Shown here: positions 39,689 through 49,987 of the stretch, in pieces | How positions within the stretch are numbered: position 1 is the first letter of the stretch | Layout of the letters: the number at the start of each line of letters is the position of its first letter | Origin: Haemophilus parainfluenzae | Lineage (GTDB): Bacteria; Pseudomonadota; Gammaproteobacteria; Enterobacterales; Pasteurellaceae | Assembly: GCF_003252795.1 (NCBI RefSeq) | Contig: NZ_QEPQ01000001.1 | Span: 372,001-436,000, forward strand | DNA length: 64,000 nt | Direction of reading: 5' to 3' | Notes under the pieces: model-generated | What the model was told of the DNA's origin: nothing | The model's input: the letters and a program-made list of their open reading frames with translations, nothing else | Database searches by the model: none | Position numbers and translations under genes: made by a program

Positions 39689-40762
39689 TTATCTGCATTG
39701 CGCCTTAAAACGCAATAAATGGTCGAGTAACACAATCGCGACCATTGCCTCTGCAATAGGGACTGCTCGGATACCGACACAAGGATCATGACGGCCTTTT
39801 GTCACCACTTCGACAGGATCACCTTCTAAATTAATCGAGCGTCCTGGAATGGTTATACTGGATGTTGGTTTTAGTGCAATGGTCGCAATAATTGGCTGAC
39901 CAGAGCTAATGCCCCCTAAAATACCGCCAGCATGGTTGCTTTCAAAACCATTTGGTGTCATTTCATCACGATGTTCACTTCCACGCTGTTCAACTACGGC
40001 AAAACCATCGCCAATTTCTACACCTTTAACGGCATTAATCCCCATTAAAGCATGGGCTAAATCTGCATCAAGTCGATCAAAAACAGGCTCACCTAAGCCA
40101 ACAGGGACATTTTCTGCAATCACCGTTAGTTTAGCGCCAATCGAATCCCCTTCTTTTTTCAATTCACGGATTAATTCATCAAATTTTTCGATCGCACTTT
40201 CATCTGGACAGAAAAATGGATTGCTATTCACTTTATCCCAATCAATTTTGCCGACAGTTTGTGGCGCAATCTTCACTTCGCCGATTTGGCTTAAAAAACC
40301 ACGCACTTCAATGCCAAACTGCTCACGTAAATATTTCTTTGCAATCGCACCCGCAGCAACACGCATGGCGGTTTCTCGTGCAGAAGAACGACCACCACCG
40401 CGATAATCACGAATACCGTATTTTTGTTGATAGGTAAAATCTGCATGCCCTGGACGGAAACGATCTTTGATATCGCCATAATCTTGTGAACGTTGATCAC
40501 CATTTTTAATGATCATTCCAATGCTGGTACCCGTTGTTTTACCCTCAAATACCCCTGATAAAATCTGCACTTCATCGTCTTCACGACGCGGTGTGGTATA
40601 GCGTGATGTACCCGGTTTACGACGATCTAAATCTGGTTGAATATCGGCTTCCGATAATTCAAGATTCGGCGGTACGCCATCTACGATACAGCCTAATGCA
40701 ATACCGTGAGACTCTCCAAAGGTCGTCACACGAAAAAGTTGTCCGATAGTATTCCCTGCCAT
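39689..40762 (-). CDS. aroC: Chorismate synthase
   Basis: Last enzyme of the shikimate pathway, converting EPSP to chorismate with reduced FMN. The 357-residue protein has the three family signatures: [45 protein letters not shown] and [17 protein letters not shown]. It is the first gene of the aroC-mepA-TauE-lpxM series on the minus strand. Confidence 0.97.
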   Translation of the reverse strand: MAGNTIGQLFRVTTFGESHGIALGCIVDGVPPNLELSEADIQPDLDRRKPGTSRYTTPRREDDEVQILSGVFEGKTTGTSIGMIIKNGDQRSQDYGDIKDRFRPGHADFTYQQKYGIRDYRGGGRSSARETAMRVAAGAIAKKYLREQFGIEVRGFLSQIGEVKIAPQTVGKIDWDKVNSNPFFCPDESAIEKFDELIRELKKEGDSIGAKLTVIAENVPVGLGEPVFDRLDADLAHALMGINAVKGVEIGDGFAVVEQRGSEHRDEMTPNGFESNHAGGILGGISSGQPIIATIALKPTSSITIPGRSINLEGDPVEVVTKGRHDPCVGIRAVPIAEAMVAIVLLDHLLRFKAQCR

Positions 40763-40777
40763 ATTTTCTCTCTTTAA

Positions 40778-43700
40778 TTAATGATTTTTGGCTAATTTCG
40801 CCACATCAATAAATGGAATTTCTTCGCCAGTATCTTTATTCTTAATAAAGATATCTAATTGATTGAATGCAATATCAATATTATTTTCTGCAAATAACTC
40901 ATTCACACGGCGATTGAGTGCATCAAGCGTATCATTTCGCTCAGACACTTGCCCAACATAAACACGTAGTTCGTGATCTAAGGTACTCGCACCAAAGGTT
41001 AAAAATAGCGCTCTTGGTTCTGGATCTTTTAAGATGTTTGGTTGCTCATTTGCAGCTTGTAATAATAAACGTTTCACCAGTTCTAAATCTGATCCATAAG
41101 CCACGCCAACTGACACCACTAAACGAGTAACGGTATTAGATAATGCCCAGTTAGTCACTTGTCCAGTAACAAAAGATTTATTTGGCACAATTACTTCTTT
41201 TCGATCCGGATCAATCATGGTAATAGCGCGAATACGGATTTTTGCCACCGTACCCGTTACATCATTGATGGTTACGGTATCGCCCACACGAATTGGACGT
41301 TCAAATAATAAAATGATACCGGAAACAAAGTTCGCAAAAATTTCCTGCATACCAAAACCGAGACCAACGGAAAGAGCGGCAAATAACCACTGTAATTTAG
41401 ACCATGACATTCCGAGCGTTGAAAATGCCCATGCGCCACCCACTGCAACCAAGATATAGGTTAATAATGTTGTAATGGTATAAGGCGTACCTTGCGAAAG
41501 TTTCACTCGCGAGAAGAGCAATATTTCTAAAATACCTTGAATGTTACGCACTAAAATATAGGTAATCACAACAATGATTAACGCAACAATCAAGTTAAAG
41601 AGTGAAATCGTTTCTGTCACCACGCCTGCTTCAGTCGTTGAGGTTTGTTGCCACAAAGTAATATCACGCAAATAACTTACAACTGTAACTAAATCTGACC
41701 ATACATAATAGAAGATGGCAAAAAGTGCGGTCCAAATAAAGAGATCGGCAAAGCGTAGTAACTGGCTACGTACTTCATTTAAGGCTAATCCCTCTTCTTG
41801 TTCGGTAATCACGACCACATCATCAGAGGCTGAAGCATCATTTGAATCCGGTTGTTTTTGCTGGCGTTTCTCTTGTAAACGACGATAAGCTAAACGTCTT
41901 GATGCTACTGTGACACCACGATAAATTGTATGACGCACCAACGACCACACAACCCATGCAATATAAGTATTAATAATATGTGTAATTAAATTTAAGGCGG
42001 TGTAGTAATACCCTAAAGCAATTAACGCAATTAAAACAACAGGTACCAATTGCAATAAGATTCGCACGATCTTGAAAATGGTTCTATCACGCTTATCTGT
42101 TGTCGTTGAACTCAAGGATTTTTCTGTACGAACAAAACGTGGTGCAATAATCACAATACAGAAAAGCAAAGCAACAATCGTATTAATTTCGCCGAGGATG
42201 TCATTGGCTAAGCCGGTATCCATGACATTACTGAAAATTGATGTATTTAGTAATAACACAACAGAAACAATAATACGTTTCGTGACATCTTGTAGGCTAG
42301 CTGCACTCTCTTTAGCAAAACCAAAGTGGCGCACTAAAATACCATTCGGACGAAGAATAGCTAAAATAAAGCTAAAGAACCACCAATAGCCCGCCATACT
42401 GAGCGACCACTCCCAAAACTCTTGTGGATTTTTCACGAAGAAAAAGCCTAAAAGTTGGCAAGCCGCTAAGAACCAAAGGGTACCTGATAAAGATAAAAGT
42501 GCAGTATAAAATAACGCAAGTGGTGTATGCCATTGGCTATCCGAACGAAGCGTATTTATTTCGCCATTAATCACGCTCAAACGTTGTTTAATCGATTCTT
42601 TAAATTTGAAAATCAACCCACCAATCACAAACAAAATAAAGACATAAGTGAGTAAATACGGCAAATTATCAAAGTTTGTTGGGAAGCCGATTTTCTTTCC
42701 AATACCATCAAGTTGTGCCTTGAGTGACATTGGCAGTTTTTTGATCCAATCTAAATTAATTGGATTATTACTTTTTACCCAGAAACTTTGTTGATCGAGT
42801 TTAGACTGAATTTGATCACTGATTTGAGTAATCTGTTGTTGGGTTAACTCTAAGGAAATCGCCAAATTTAACTGATTATTCAATGACTTAATCAAATCAG
42901 AAGCCACTTTTCGACGTTCTGTCAATAAATTCGTTAATTGTGCTTTTTCCGCCGGTGTAAACGATTTGTTTTCATCCTGCTCTATTTTACTGATGTAGGC
43001 ATCAATATCATAAAGCTCATTACGTTTTTGCGTGATATCAAAGATCTGTACACGTAAATCTGCAATTTGTTTTGAAAGACCTTGAATATTTAAATTGGTC
43101 GGTAATTTTTGTTTTTGTTGCTGAATAATGCGAGAAAGTACCAACGTGCCTTGTAACGCACTGATTTGCTCATCAATGGTACGTTGTGTCTGCGTTAAGT
43201 TATCCAAGACATTTCGCATGCGTAGTTCATCTTGCGTTAATGTATTGGTTTTCTCTGTTTGCTCAAGTAAATATTGGCTAAGTTGCGAATTTAAATCTAA
43301 CTCTTTCTGGATCAGCGGATTTTGCTCAATGCTTTGGCTTTGTTGCTGTGCTTGCTCAACTTGGTTTTGTGTTTTAGCCAAATTCTTTTGATTAATCGCT
43401 TCTTGAATGGCTGCAATTTGTTGCTGCAATGCTTGAACACGAGTATTTAATAGTTCATATCGGCTTTGATAAAGCACTGTCAATTGATCGCTATTTTTTA
43501 ATAGCACTTGATTATAGATATTTTTTAGCTCAATCAGTTGCAATTCCAGCTGAATTTGTTGTTTTAACAGTGCACTTGTCGTTGGATCAGCTAATTTCTG
43601 ATTCAATTCTTGCGTACGTTTAACATTGTCTGTTAAGGCTGTTTGAGCACGTTCAGACACTGAGCTCTGCCCTGCTAGTTGTGTATTCACCGCACTTAAG

Positions 43701-44122
43701 GCAGATTGCGCATCTTGTTGTTGATTAGTCAGTTTCTCAACCTGAGCCTGTAGATTGGCTAAACTTTGTGAAGCATAATCGGTGTTACTTGGCGTACTTA
43801 GCTGTTTTTTAAGATTTTGAAGATCAGCACTATTCTTCTGAATTTCAGAATCTGCATCAATAAGCGTATCTTGCAAATCGTTATTATTTTTTTGCTGTGT
43901 TTGAATTTGTTGCAAGAAATCAAGCGAAGCCTGGATTGTCGCGACGTTATTTGTTTTTTCATCACCATCTGGTAATTTTTGTGCCTCGGCTAATTCACTT
44001 TTTAGTGTTTTTTCCGTCGGTAAATCCGCATTATTATTCTCTGCCCAAACAGGCTGAGAAAGCGCCAGAGTAAAAACAAATGAAAGACCAAGTGCGGTCA
44101 AAACACGAGAGATTTTTTTCAT
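40778..44122 (-). CDS. Large mechanosensitive channel of the MscS superfamily (MscK/MscM type)
   Basis: A 1114-residue inner-membrane protein that should open under membrane tension to release solutes. A signal peptide ends at LSQPVWA. Residues 30 to about 480 form a periplasmic region rich in Gln and Asn with long coiled coils. About eleven membrane helices follow from residue 490. The MscS pore and beta domain lies near 900-1000 with GLGFGMQEIFANFVSGIILLFERPIRVGD and VIVPNKSFVTGQVTNW. The plan fits KefA/MscK or YjeP/MscM; the split between these cannot be made by eye. Confidence 0.88.
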   Translation of the reverse strand: MKKISRVLTALGLSFVFTLALSQPVWAENNNADLPTEKTLKSELAEAQKLPDGDEKTNNVATIQASLDFLQQIQTQQKNNNDLQDTLIDADSEIQKNSADLQNLKKQLSTPSNTDYASQSLANLQAQVEKLTNQQQDAQSALSAVNTQLAGQSSVSERAQTALTDNVKRTQELNQKLADPTTSALLKQQIQLELQLIELKNIYNQVLLKNSDQLTVLYQSRYELLNTRVQALQQQIAAIQEAINQKNLAKTQNQVEQAQQQSQSIEQNPLIQKELDLNSQLSQYLLEQTEKTNTLTQDELRMRNVLDNLTQTQRTIDEQISALQGTLVLSRIIQQQKQKLPTNLNIQGLSKQIADLRVQIFDITQKRNELYDIDAYISKIEQDENKSFTPAEKAQLTNLLTERRKVASDLIKSLNNQLNLAISLELTQQQITQISDQIQSKLDQQSFWVKSNNPINLDWIKKLPMSLKAQLDGIGKKIGFPTNFDNLPYLLTYVFILFVIGGLIFKFKESIKQRLSVINGEINTLRSDSQWHTPLALFYTALLSLSGTLWFLAACQLLGFFFVKNPQEFWEWSLSMAGYWWFFSFILAILRPNGILVRHFGFAKESAASLQDVTKRIIVSVVLLLNTSIFSNVMDTGLANDILGEINTIVALLFCIVIIAPRFVRTEKSLSSTTTDKRDRTIFKIVRILLQLVPVVLIALIALGYYYTALNLITHIINTYIAWVVWSLVRHTIYRGVTVASRRLAYRRLQEKRQQKQPDSNDASASDDVVVITEQEEGLALNEVRSQLLRFADLFIWTALFAIFYYVWSDLVTVVSYLRDITLWQQTSTTEAGVVTETISLFNLIVALIIVVITYILVRNIQGILEILLFSRVKLSQGTPYTITTLLTYILVAVGGAWAFSTLGMSWSKLQWLFAALSVGLGFGMQEIFANFVSGIILLFERPIRVGDTVTINDVTGTVAKIRIRAITMIDPDRKEVIVPNKSFVTGQVTNWALSNTVTRLVVSVGVAYGSDLELVKRLLLQAANEQPNILKDPEPRALFLTFGASTLDHELRVYVGQVSERNDTLDALNRRVNELFAENNIDIAFNQLDIFIKNKDTGEEIPFIDVAKLAKNH

Positions 44123-44135
44123 TAAACTAACTTTC

Positions 44136-45488
44136 CTATTGTTGCGACAGCCAATCGGCGAGTGCTTTGCGAGAAATCTTTATTGCCCCTTGGATTAAAT
44201 CCTGCGGGAGTTCATAGTAGGCAACGGGTTGCTTAAATCGTTCCAATCGCCCTTGTAAAAAAACGTTGAGAGATTCAACCGCACTTTCATTAAAGGATGT
44301 ATGAAATTCAACAATCGCGACAGGACGATGGCCAAATTCCTCATCATATTTAGGCAAAACAAAGACTTGCTTCACTAAATCTGATTGTGCAATCACTTTT
44401 TCAATTTCTTCCGGCTGAATATTTTCACCGCCAGAAATAAACATATTATCCAATCGGCCTTGAATGACTAATTCGTTATCGAGCCATTGGCCTTTATCTT
44501 TGGTTTGAAACCAACCTTCAGCATTAGTTAGCGGGTCAACACACCCATCTCGCCAATATCCCATGGCAAGTCCCGCACCTTTTAGCCAAACTTCTTCATT
44601 CACTAACTTGAACTCTCGACCAAGCAAAGGCTGCCCCACACCTATTTTTCCATCCGATTGTTTAGCGAATGCGGTAGAAGCCATTTCGGTCATACCATAA
44701 CCTGAATAACTGCGAATCCCTAATTCACTTAACGCTTGGGTTAATTTTACGGGGATTTGTGTACCACCCAATAATACCGCTTGAGTTTGGATAGGTTGTC
44801 GATGTTCTACCAAATAATCAAACCAACGCTGTAATTGCGTTGGCACGAGAGAAACATGGGAAACCTCACCAATAGATTGATAAAAATCTTCTTTCGGTAA
44901 AACTAAGGTTGCACCTACGTAAAGCCAGCGCCACACAATGCCTTGTCCGGAAACATGATAAAGCGGCAAAGAAAGTAGCCATGATTGATCTTTGCCAAAA
45001 TTCATTAAGGCACAAACGCCTTCTGCATTAGCTAAATGAGCAGACACATTATGCACCACTGCTTTAGGCAAACCAGTCGAGCCCGATGTTAATGTCATCG
45101 TTGCCGCTTTTGTAAAGTCAGCGTTATGTTCGGGTAATGCTTTAACAGATAAATAATGAATATCTTCGGTTTGATAACAAAAATTCACCCCATACACTTG
45201 GCACAATTCTTCTCTTTTTTCTTGAGGAAATGCAGGGTTGATACCTAAAATTTTTGCGCCTAGCTGAATAACGGCTAAATAAAGAAATAAGATCTGTTCT
45301 GAATTTTTACCACAAAAAGCAACCGCACTTTGCGCTGTCACACCTTGTTGTAAAAGAAAGGCTTCCACCTGATTAATTTTCTCAGCAAGTTCTGCCCAAG
45401 TAAAAGGATCGCCCTGCGAATTTTGCAACGCGACCTGATTTGCATACGCTGAATTTTGGGCAAATGCTTGCCAAGGGAATTTTTGCAT
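44136..45488 (-). CDS. menE: O-succinylbenzoate-CoA ligase MenE
   Basis: Menaquinone synthesis enzyme that activates o-succinylbenzoate through an acyl-adenylate. The 450-residue protein has the AMP-binding motif LTSGSTGLPKAVVHN near residue 132, YSGYGMTEMASTAFAK and the hinge region VIQGRLDNMFISGGENIQPEEIEKV, with the catalytic lysine in GAIKISRKAL near the end. It starts 4 bases after the seqA stop, forming a seqA-menE pair. Confidence 0.92.
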   Translation of the reverse strand: MQKFPWQAFAQNSAYANQVALQNSQGDPFTWAELAEKINQVEAFLLQQGVTAQSAVAFCGKNSEQILFLYLAVIQLGAKILGINPAFPQEKREELCQVYGVNFCYQTEDIHYLSVKALPEHNADFTKAATMTLTSGSTGLPKAVVHNVSAHLANAEGVCALMNFGKDQSWLLSLPLYHVSGQGIVWRWLYVGATLVLPKEDFYQSIGEVSHVSLVPTQLQRWFDYLVEHRQPIQTQAVLLGGTQIPVKLTQALSELGIRSYSGYGMTEMASTAFAKQSDGKIGVGQPLLGREFKLVNEEVWLKGAGLAMGYWRDGCVDPLTNAEGWFQTKDKGQWLDNELVIQGRLDNMFISGGENIQPEEIEKVIAQSDLVKQVFVLPKYDEEFGHRPVAIVEFHTSFNESAVESLNVFLQGRLERFKQPVAYYELPQDLIQGAIKISRKALADWLSQQ

Positions 45489-45492
45489 CGAA

Positions 45493-46134
45493 TTAGTTGC
45501 TAACGAAATAAGGTCGAACTTCGTCGATTAAATATTCTGGCAAATGCATAGACTGCATCGCCCCTTCTAACATCAACATTTTACGGCCACTATTGGTATT
45601 GGTAATCACCCAATATGGTGTATCTGGAATTTGTTTTGGTTTAGTATGATTACCTGCCACAAGCAACGTCCCTTCATCACGAGCAAAATACACGCGAGTA
45701 CGGCCTTGCAAGCTTTCGGTTGCCTGTGCAAAGCTTTCTGGATTGGTACGATAAAGCGTACGTAATATACTTAAAAAACGCACAACTGCTTTTGGCTCTT
45801 CTTTAAATTCTGTCGAATTCAATAACGCTCGAACTTTATCAACAATGTGATTAATTGCTTCATCTGATTGTTTTTTCACTGCTTTTGGTGGTTCGACAGG
45901 CTCAACTTTTGGTTGTGATGCTTCGGTTGTTTTTTCCGTTAAAACAGGTTCTGAATGCACCGCACTTTTTGGCGTTTCAGCTGACGCGACTGATTCAAAG
46001 AAATCAACCGAGCTTGTTGCGTGAGTGGGTAAATTCAACAAACGGCGAAGAATATCAGACGCACTTTCTCCAATAGATTGAGTTTGCGCCGCAATGTATT
46101 GATATAATTCTTCATCGACTTCAATTATCTTCAT
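45493..46134 (-). CDS. seqA: Replication initiation regulator SeqA
   Basis: Binds hemimethylated GATC sites and delays re-initiation at the origin. The N-terminal oligomerisation domain MKIIEVDEELYQYIAAQTQSIGESASDILRRLL is followed by a variable linker and the DNA-binding domain with GRTRVYFARDEGTLLVAGNHTKPKQIPDTPYWVITNTN near residue 145. At 213 residues it is slightly longer than the E. coli protein because of the linker. It is divergent from the esterase gene. Confidence 0.95.
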   Translation of the reverse strand: MKIIEVDEELYQYIAAQTQSIGESASDILRRLLNLPTHATSSVDFFESVASAETPKSAVHSEPVLTEKTTEASQPKVEPVEPPKAVKKQSDEAINHIVDKVRALLNSTEFKEEPKAVVRFLSILRTLYRTNPESFAQATESLQGRTRVYFARDEGTLLVAGNHTKPKQIPDTPYWVITNTNSGRKMLMLEGAMQSMHLPEYLIDEVRPYFVSN

Positions 46135-46204
46135 TTTTTTCTCTCCGTTTGCTAAAATTTTCGTCCATTATAACGATTTCTAACCAAATTCTCACGCAAA
46201 ATAT

Positions 46205-46990
46205 ATGTCATCTTCCCAATTATTAAACCATCAATTTCACCAAACAAAACAATCAATTAATTCGCCTACTTTAGTTTTCATTCATGGCTTGTTTGGCGAT
46301 ATGAATAATCTTGGTGTCATCGCGCGTGCATTTAGCGATAACTATAATATTTTGCGCGTAGATTTACGTAATCATGGGCATAGTTTTCATTCAGAAACAA
46401 TGAATTACGATGTCATGGCTGATGATGTATGGCAACTTATCGATCATCTTCAATTAGATAAGGTTATCTTAATTGGTCATTCAATGGGTGGAAAAACGGC
46501 CATGAAAATGACCGCTCTTCAACCACAACGCGTGGAAAAATTAGTTGTTATTGATATTGCCCCTGTCGCAAATAGCAGTGCTGGACATGATGATGTGTTC
46601 CGTGGTTTGTTTGCCGTGAAAAAAGCGCAGCCACAAACTCGTCAACAAGCTAAGCCTATTTTAGAAACTGAAATTGCCGATCCGAGTGTGGTACAATTTA
46701 TGTTGAAATCTTTTGAGCCGACTTCAAGTGAATATTTTCGTTTCAATTTGACCGCACTTTTTGAGCATTATGCGGAACTGATGGATTGGCAGGAAGTTTA
46801 TGCTAATACGCCTACACTCTTCATCAAAGGTGGGCTTTCATCTTATATTAAACCTGAATATACCGAAACCATTCTAAAACAATTCCCGAATGCGACCTCC
46901 TTCACCATCAATGGTTGTGGGCACTGGGTTCATGCCGAAAAACCTGATTTTGTGATACGTGCTATTGATAGGTTTCTAAATAAGAATTAA
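46205..46990 (+). CDS. Alpha/beta-hydrolase esterase (YbfF family)
   Basis: A 261-residue alpha/beta hydrolase. The oxyanion segment FIHGLFGDMNNLG, the nucleophile elbow LIGHSMGGKTAM (catalytic Ser) and the catalytic His in GCGHWVHAEKPDF are all intact. YbfF acts on short-chain acyl esters, including acyl-CoA, in E. coli; the physiological substrate here is unknown. The seqA-ybfF-fldA-fur neighbourhood is shared with enteric bacteria, which supports the family call. Confidence 0.9.
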   Translation: MSSSQLLNHQFHQTKQSINSPTLVFIHGLFGDMNNLGVIARAFSDNYNILRVDLRNHGHSFHSETMNYDVMADDVWQLIDHLQLDKVILIGHSMGGKTAMKMTALQPQRVEKLVVIDIAPVANSSAGHDDVFRGLFAVKKAQPQTRQQAKPILETEIADPSVVQFMLKSFEPTSSEYFRFNLTALFEHYAELMDWQEVYANTPTLFIKGGLSSYIKPEYTETILKQFPNATSFTINGCGHWVHAEKPDFVIRAIDRFLNKN

Positions 46991-46996
46991 TCGTTT

Positions 46997-47036
46997 TAAA
47001 TGAGAATTATTCTATTCAAATGAGAATTCATTTATG
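46997..47036 (+). promoter_or_regulatory. Tandem Fur boxes before fldA-fur
   Basis: AAATGAGAATT occurs twice, at 46998-47008 and 47018-47028, exactly 20 bases apart (two helical turns). The first extends to TGAGAAT-T-ATTCTAT, a good match to the TGATAAT-N-ATTATCA form of the Fur site. The position before fldA and fur fits autoregulation by iron. Confidence 0.78.
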
Positions 47037-47117
47037 TTATAGTTCGCACAAATTGTGGGGCTTTGATCCCTCATCTTTTTTTCTACTCACCTAATTTTAT
47101 TTCAAAAGGAAAGAACA

Positions 47118-47642
47118 ATGGCAGTTGTCGGTTTATTTTACGGTAGTGACACAGGTAATACAGAAAACATTGCAAAAATGATTCAAAAGCAATTAGGCAA
47201 CGAACTCGTTGATATTCGTGACATTGCAAAAAGCTCTAAAGAAGATATCGAAAGTTATGATTTTTTACTTTTCGGTATTCCAACTTGGTATTACGGTGAA
47301 GCACAAGCTGACTGGGATGATTTTTTCCCAACCTTAGAAGAAATTGATTTTACTGACAAATTAGTCGGTATCTTTGGCTGTGGCGATCAGGAAGACTACG
47401 CAGATTATTTCTGTGATGCGATCGGTACAGTACGAGATATCGTTGAACCACGCGGTGCGATTATTGTAGGGAATTGGCCAACGGACGGTTACACCTTTGA
47501 ATCATCAAAGGCATTGTTAGATGATGGAAACTTTATCGGTTTATGTATTGATGAAGATCGTCAACCTGAACTTACTGCAGAACGCGTAGAGAAATGGACA
47601 AAACAAATCTACGATGAAATGTGTTTAGCAGAATTAGCTTAA
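47118..47642 (+). CDS. fldA: Flavodoxin I
   Basis: A 174-residue long-chain flavodoxin that carries single electrons with FMN. The phosphate-binding loop YGSDTGNTENIAKMI, the aromatic loop GIPTWYYGEAQADWDDF and GCGDQEDYADYFCDA are intact. It is essential in many bacteria for isoprenoid and methionine enzymes. It lies 33 bases before fur, behind Fur boxes, so the pair responds to iron as in E. coli. AAAGGAAAG precedes the ATG. Confidence 0.96.
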   Translation: MAVVGLFYGSDTGNTENIAKMIQKQLGNELVDIRDIAKSSKEDIESYDFLLFGIPTWYYGEAQADWDDFFPTLEEIDFTDKLVGIFGCGDQEDYADYFCDAIGTVRDIVEPRGAIIVGNWPTDGYTFESSKALLDDGNFIGLCIDEDRQPELTAERVEKWTKQIYDEMCLAELA

Positions 47643-47675
47643 CCATCTCTAATTTAGCAAATTTAAGGGAACATT

Positions 47676-48110
47676 ATGTCTGAAGAAAACATCAAATTAC
47701 TCAAAAAAGCAGGATTAAAAATTACTGAACCTCGGCTCACTATCCTTGCATTAATGCAAGAGCATAAACATGAACATTTCTCAGCTGAAGAAGTATATAA
47801 AATCTTGTTAGAGCAAGGCAGTGATATTGGCCTTGCAACCGTATATCGCGTGCTTAACCAATTTGATGAAGCGCATATCTTGATTCGCCATAATTTTGAA
47901 GGCAACAAATCTGTTTTTGAGCTTGCGCCAACAGAACACCACGATCACATTATCTGTGAAGATTGTGGCAAAGTATTTGAGTTTACTGATAACATCATTG
48001 AACAACGTCAAAAAGAAATCAGTGAACAACATGGCATCAAATTAAAAGCACACAGTTTATATCTCTACGGCAAATGTAGCGATATCAACAAATGTGAAGA
48101 GAAAAAATAA
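47676..48110 (+). CDS. fur: Ferric uptake regulator Fur
   Basis: Iron-sensing repressor, 144 residues. The winged helix covers residues 1-80 (LKITEPRLTILALMQ, HFSAEEVYKILLEQGSDIGLATVYRVLNQF). Metal and zinc ligands are in EHHDHIICEDCGKVFEF and the C-terminal CSDINKCEEKK. It is co-transcribed with fldA from the Fur-boxed promoter at 47.0 kb, so it is autoregulated. A strong terminator follows. Confidence 0.97.
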   Translation: MSEENIKLLKKAGLKITEPRLTILALMQEHKHEHFSAEEVYKILLEQGSDIGLATVYRVLNQFDEAHILIRHNFEGNKSVFELAPTEHHDHIICEDCGKVFEFTDNIIEQRQKEISEQHGIKLKAHSLYLYGKCSDINKCEEKK

Positions 48111-48126
48111 TGCTTGCTAAAAAATC

Positions 48127-48156
48127 AAAACCTTAGGCTAAAACCTAAGGTTTTTT
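48127..48156 (+). terminator. Terminator after fur
   Basis: AAAACCTTAGG / CCTAAGGTTTT with loop CTAAAA, followed by T-run. It starts 17 bases past the fur stop. Confidence 0.9.
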
Positions 48157-48168
48157 ATTATCTCAACT

Positions 48169-48198
48169 AAAAGTGCGGTCAAAATCGACCGCACTTTT
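48169..48198. terminator. Paired uptake-signal terminator after cysI
   Basis: AAAAGTGCGGTC / GACCGCACTTTT, 12 paired bases with loop AAAATC. It sits 6 bases beyond the cysI stop and ends the leftward cys operon. Confidence 0.87.
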
Positions 48199-48203
48199 GT
48201 ACA

Positions 48204-49970
48204 TTAAGCCGCTGATTGAATAATCACTTTTGAGTCATCCCAGAAATCAACTGGTGCATTCACCACCGGCTTGATAATGCCGGTACGAATGGTGAAATCA
48301 CCAAAACCTTCGTTTGCATGACGCTCATTTGCCCAGCGGCCAATCAGAGTATCAAGTTCACTGATAATTTCCGGAATCGTGATATTTTCTTTGTAAAGAC
48401 GTGGGATTCGCACACCTTCACGATCCCCACCGATGTGCAAATTGTAACGACCAATTGCTTTGCCCACCAAACCGATTTCCGCCAACATCGCACGACCACA
48501 ACCATTTGGACAACCGGTAATACGGGTAACGATATAATCATCAGCCACATGATGTTTCGCCATCACTTTATCCAGTTCATCAATAAAGCTTGGAAGAATT
48601 CGCTCTGATTCCGCCATCGCCAATGGACAAGTAGGGAAAGAAACGCAGGACATTGAGTTTTCTCGTAATTTACTCACATCATCACGAATCAAACCATAAT
48701 CACGCGCAATTTGCTCAATTTGTGCTTTATCCTCTTCCGCTACATTTGCCACGATCAGATTTTGGTTGGCGGTGATACGAAAATCGCCCTTATGAATTTT
48801 GGCAATTTCCAACACACCACTCAGTAATTTTTTCTCATCGTTATCCACCAAACGACCGCTTTCGATAAACAGGGTCAAGTGCCAGTTGTTATCAATGCCT
48901 TTTACCCAACCAATACGATCGCCACGTTCGGTAAATTTAAACGGACGAATCGGTTTAAATGGAATGCCCATTCGGCGTTCTACTTCGGCGCGGAAATTAT
49001 CTAATCCCATGTTTTGAATGGTATAACGGCTACGTGCATTTTTACGATCGCTACGATTACCAAAATCCCGTTGGGTTGTCACCACGGCTTCCGCTGCTTT
49101 TAAGGTATATTCCAACGGCACATAACCCAGTTCAAGGGAAATATGCGGATAGGTTTTGGTGTTGCCATGTTCAAGGGATAAACCACCGCCAGCCAAGACA
49201 TTAAAGCCAACCAAATTGCCGTTCTCGTCTGCAATGGCGACAAAATCTAAGTCATTCCCGTAACAATCCACATCATTGAGGGGTGGAATCACCACGGCAG
49301 TTTTGAATTTTCGTGGCAAATAAGTTTTACCGAGAATCGGTTCTTCCTGTAAAAAATCATCACTACTTTGAACTTTCTTACCATCAATCCATACATCTAA
49401 ATATCCTCGTGTGCGCGGTAATAGATGCTCGGAAATTTTCTTGGCATATTCATATGCCTGCTGGTGTAGTTTTGATTCAATTGGATTAGAAGTACATAAC
49501 ACATTACGATTCATATCTGAAGCCGTTGCAATGGAGTCTAATCCCAAACTATGCAATAAACGATGCATGGTTTGTAATTGGCTTTTCGGCACTCCGTGAT
49601 ATTGGAAAGTTTGACGATTGGTTAAACGAATCGAACGATAATAACTATGTTCACGGGCGAATTTATCCAATTCAATCCATTGGAATGGTTTGATAATTCC
49701 ACCCGGTAAACGGCAACGTAACAGCATAAATTTCAACGGTTCGAGTTTTTCCTCTGCACGTTCGGCACGAATATCACGATCGTCTTGTTCATACATACCG
49801 TGAAAACGGATTAATTGAAAGTTATCCCCACGGAAACCACCGGTTAAGGAATCTTCTAAATCATCTAAAATCGTACCGCGTAAAAAGTTACTGTCGGTTT
49901 TTAAGCGTTCATTGTCAGAAAGCGGTTTCTCTTGCCATTCCAAGCCTTTTTGTTTGTTTTGCTCTGTCAT
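48204..49970 (-). CDS. cysI: Sulfite reductase (NADPH) hemoprotein beta-component CysI
   Basis: Reduces sulfite to sulfide with six electrons. The 588-residue protein starts at 49968-49970 (MTEQNKQKG) after GGTG. The siroheme and 4Fe-4S cysteines appear in [20 protein letters not shown] and [40 protein letters not shown] is the substrate-side segment of the first repeat. It follows cysJ by 17 bases and is the last gene of the cys operon. Confidence 0.96.
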   Translation of the reverse strand: MTEQNKQKGLEWQEKPLSDNERLKTDSNFLRGTILDDLEDSLTGGFRGDNFQLIRFHGMYEQDDRDIRAERAEEKLEPLKFMLLRCRLPGGIIKPFQWIELDKFAREHSYYRSIRLTNRQTFQYHGVPKSQLQTMHRLLHSLGLDSIATASDMNRNVLCTSNPIESKLHQQAYEYAKKISEHLLPRTRGYLDVWIDGKKVQSSDDFLQEEPILGKTYLPRKFKTAVVIPPLNDVDCYGNDLDFVAIADENGNLVGFNVLAGGGLSLEHGNTKTYPHISLELGYVPLEYTLKAAEAVVTTQRDFGNRSDRKNARSRYTIQNMGLDNFRAEVERRMGIPFKPIRPFKFTERGDRIGWVKGIDNNWHLTLFIESGRLVDNDEKKLLSGVLEIAKIHKGDFRITANQNLIVANVAEEDKAQIEQIARDYGLIRDDVSKLRENSMSCVSFPTCPLAMAESERILPSFIDELDKVMAKHHVADDYIVTRITGCPNGCGRAMLAEIGLVGKAIGRYNLHIGGDREGVRIPRLYKENITIPEIISELDTLIGRWANERHANEGFGDFTIRTGIIKPVVNAPVDFWDDSKVIIQSAA

Positions 49971-49987
49971 TTTTTCACCCCACAAAT

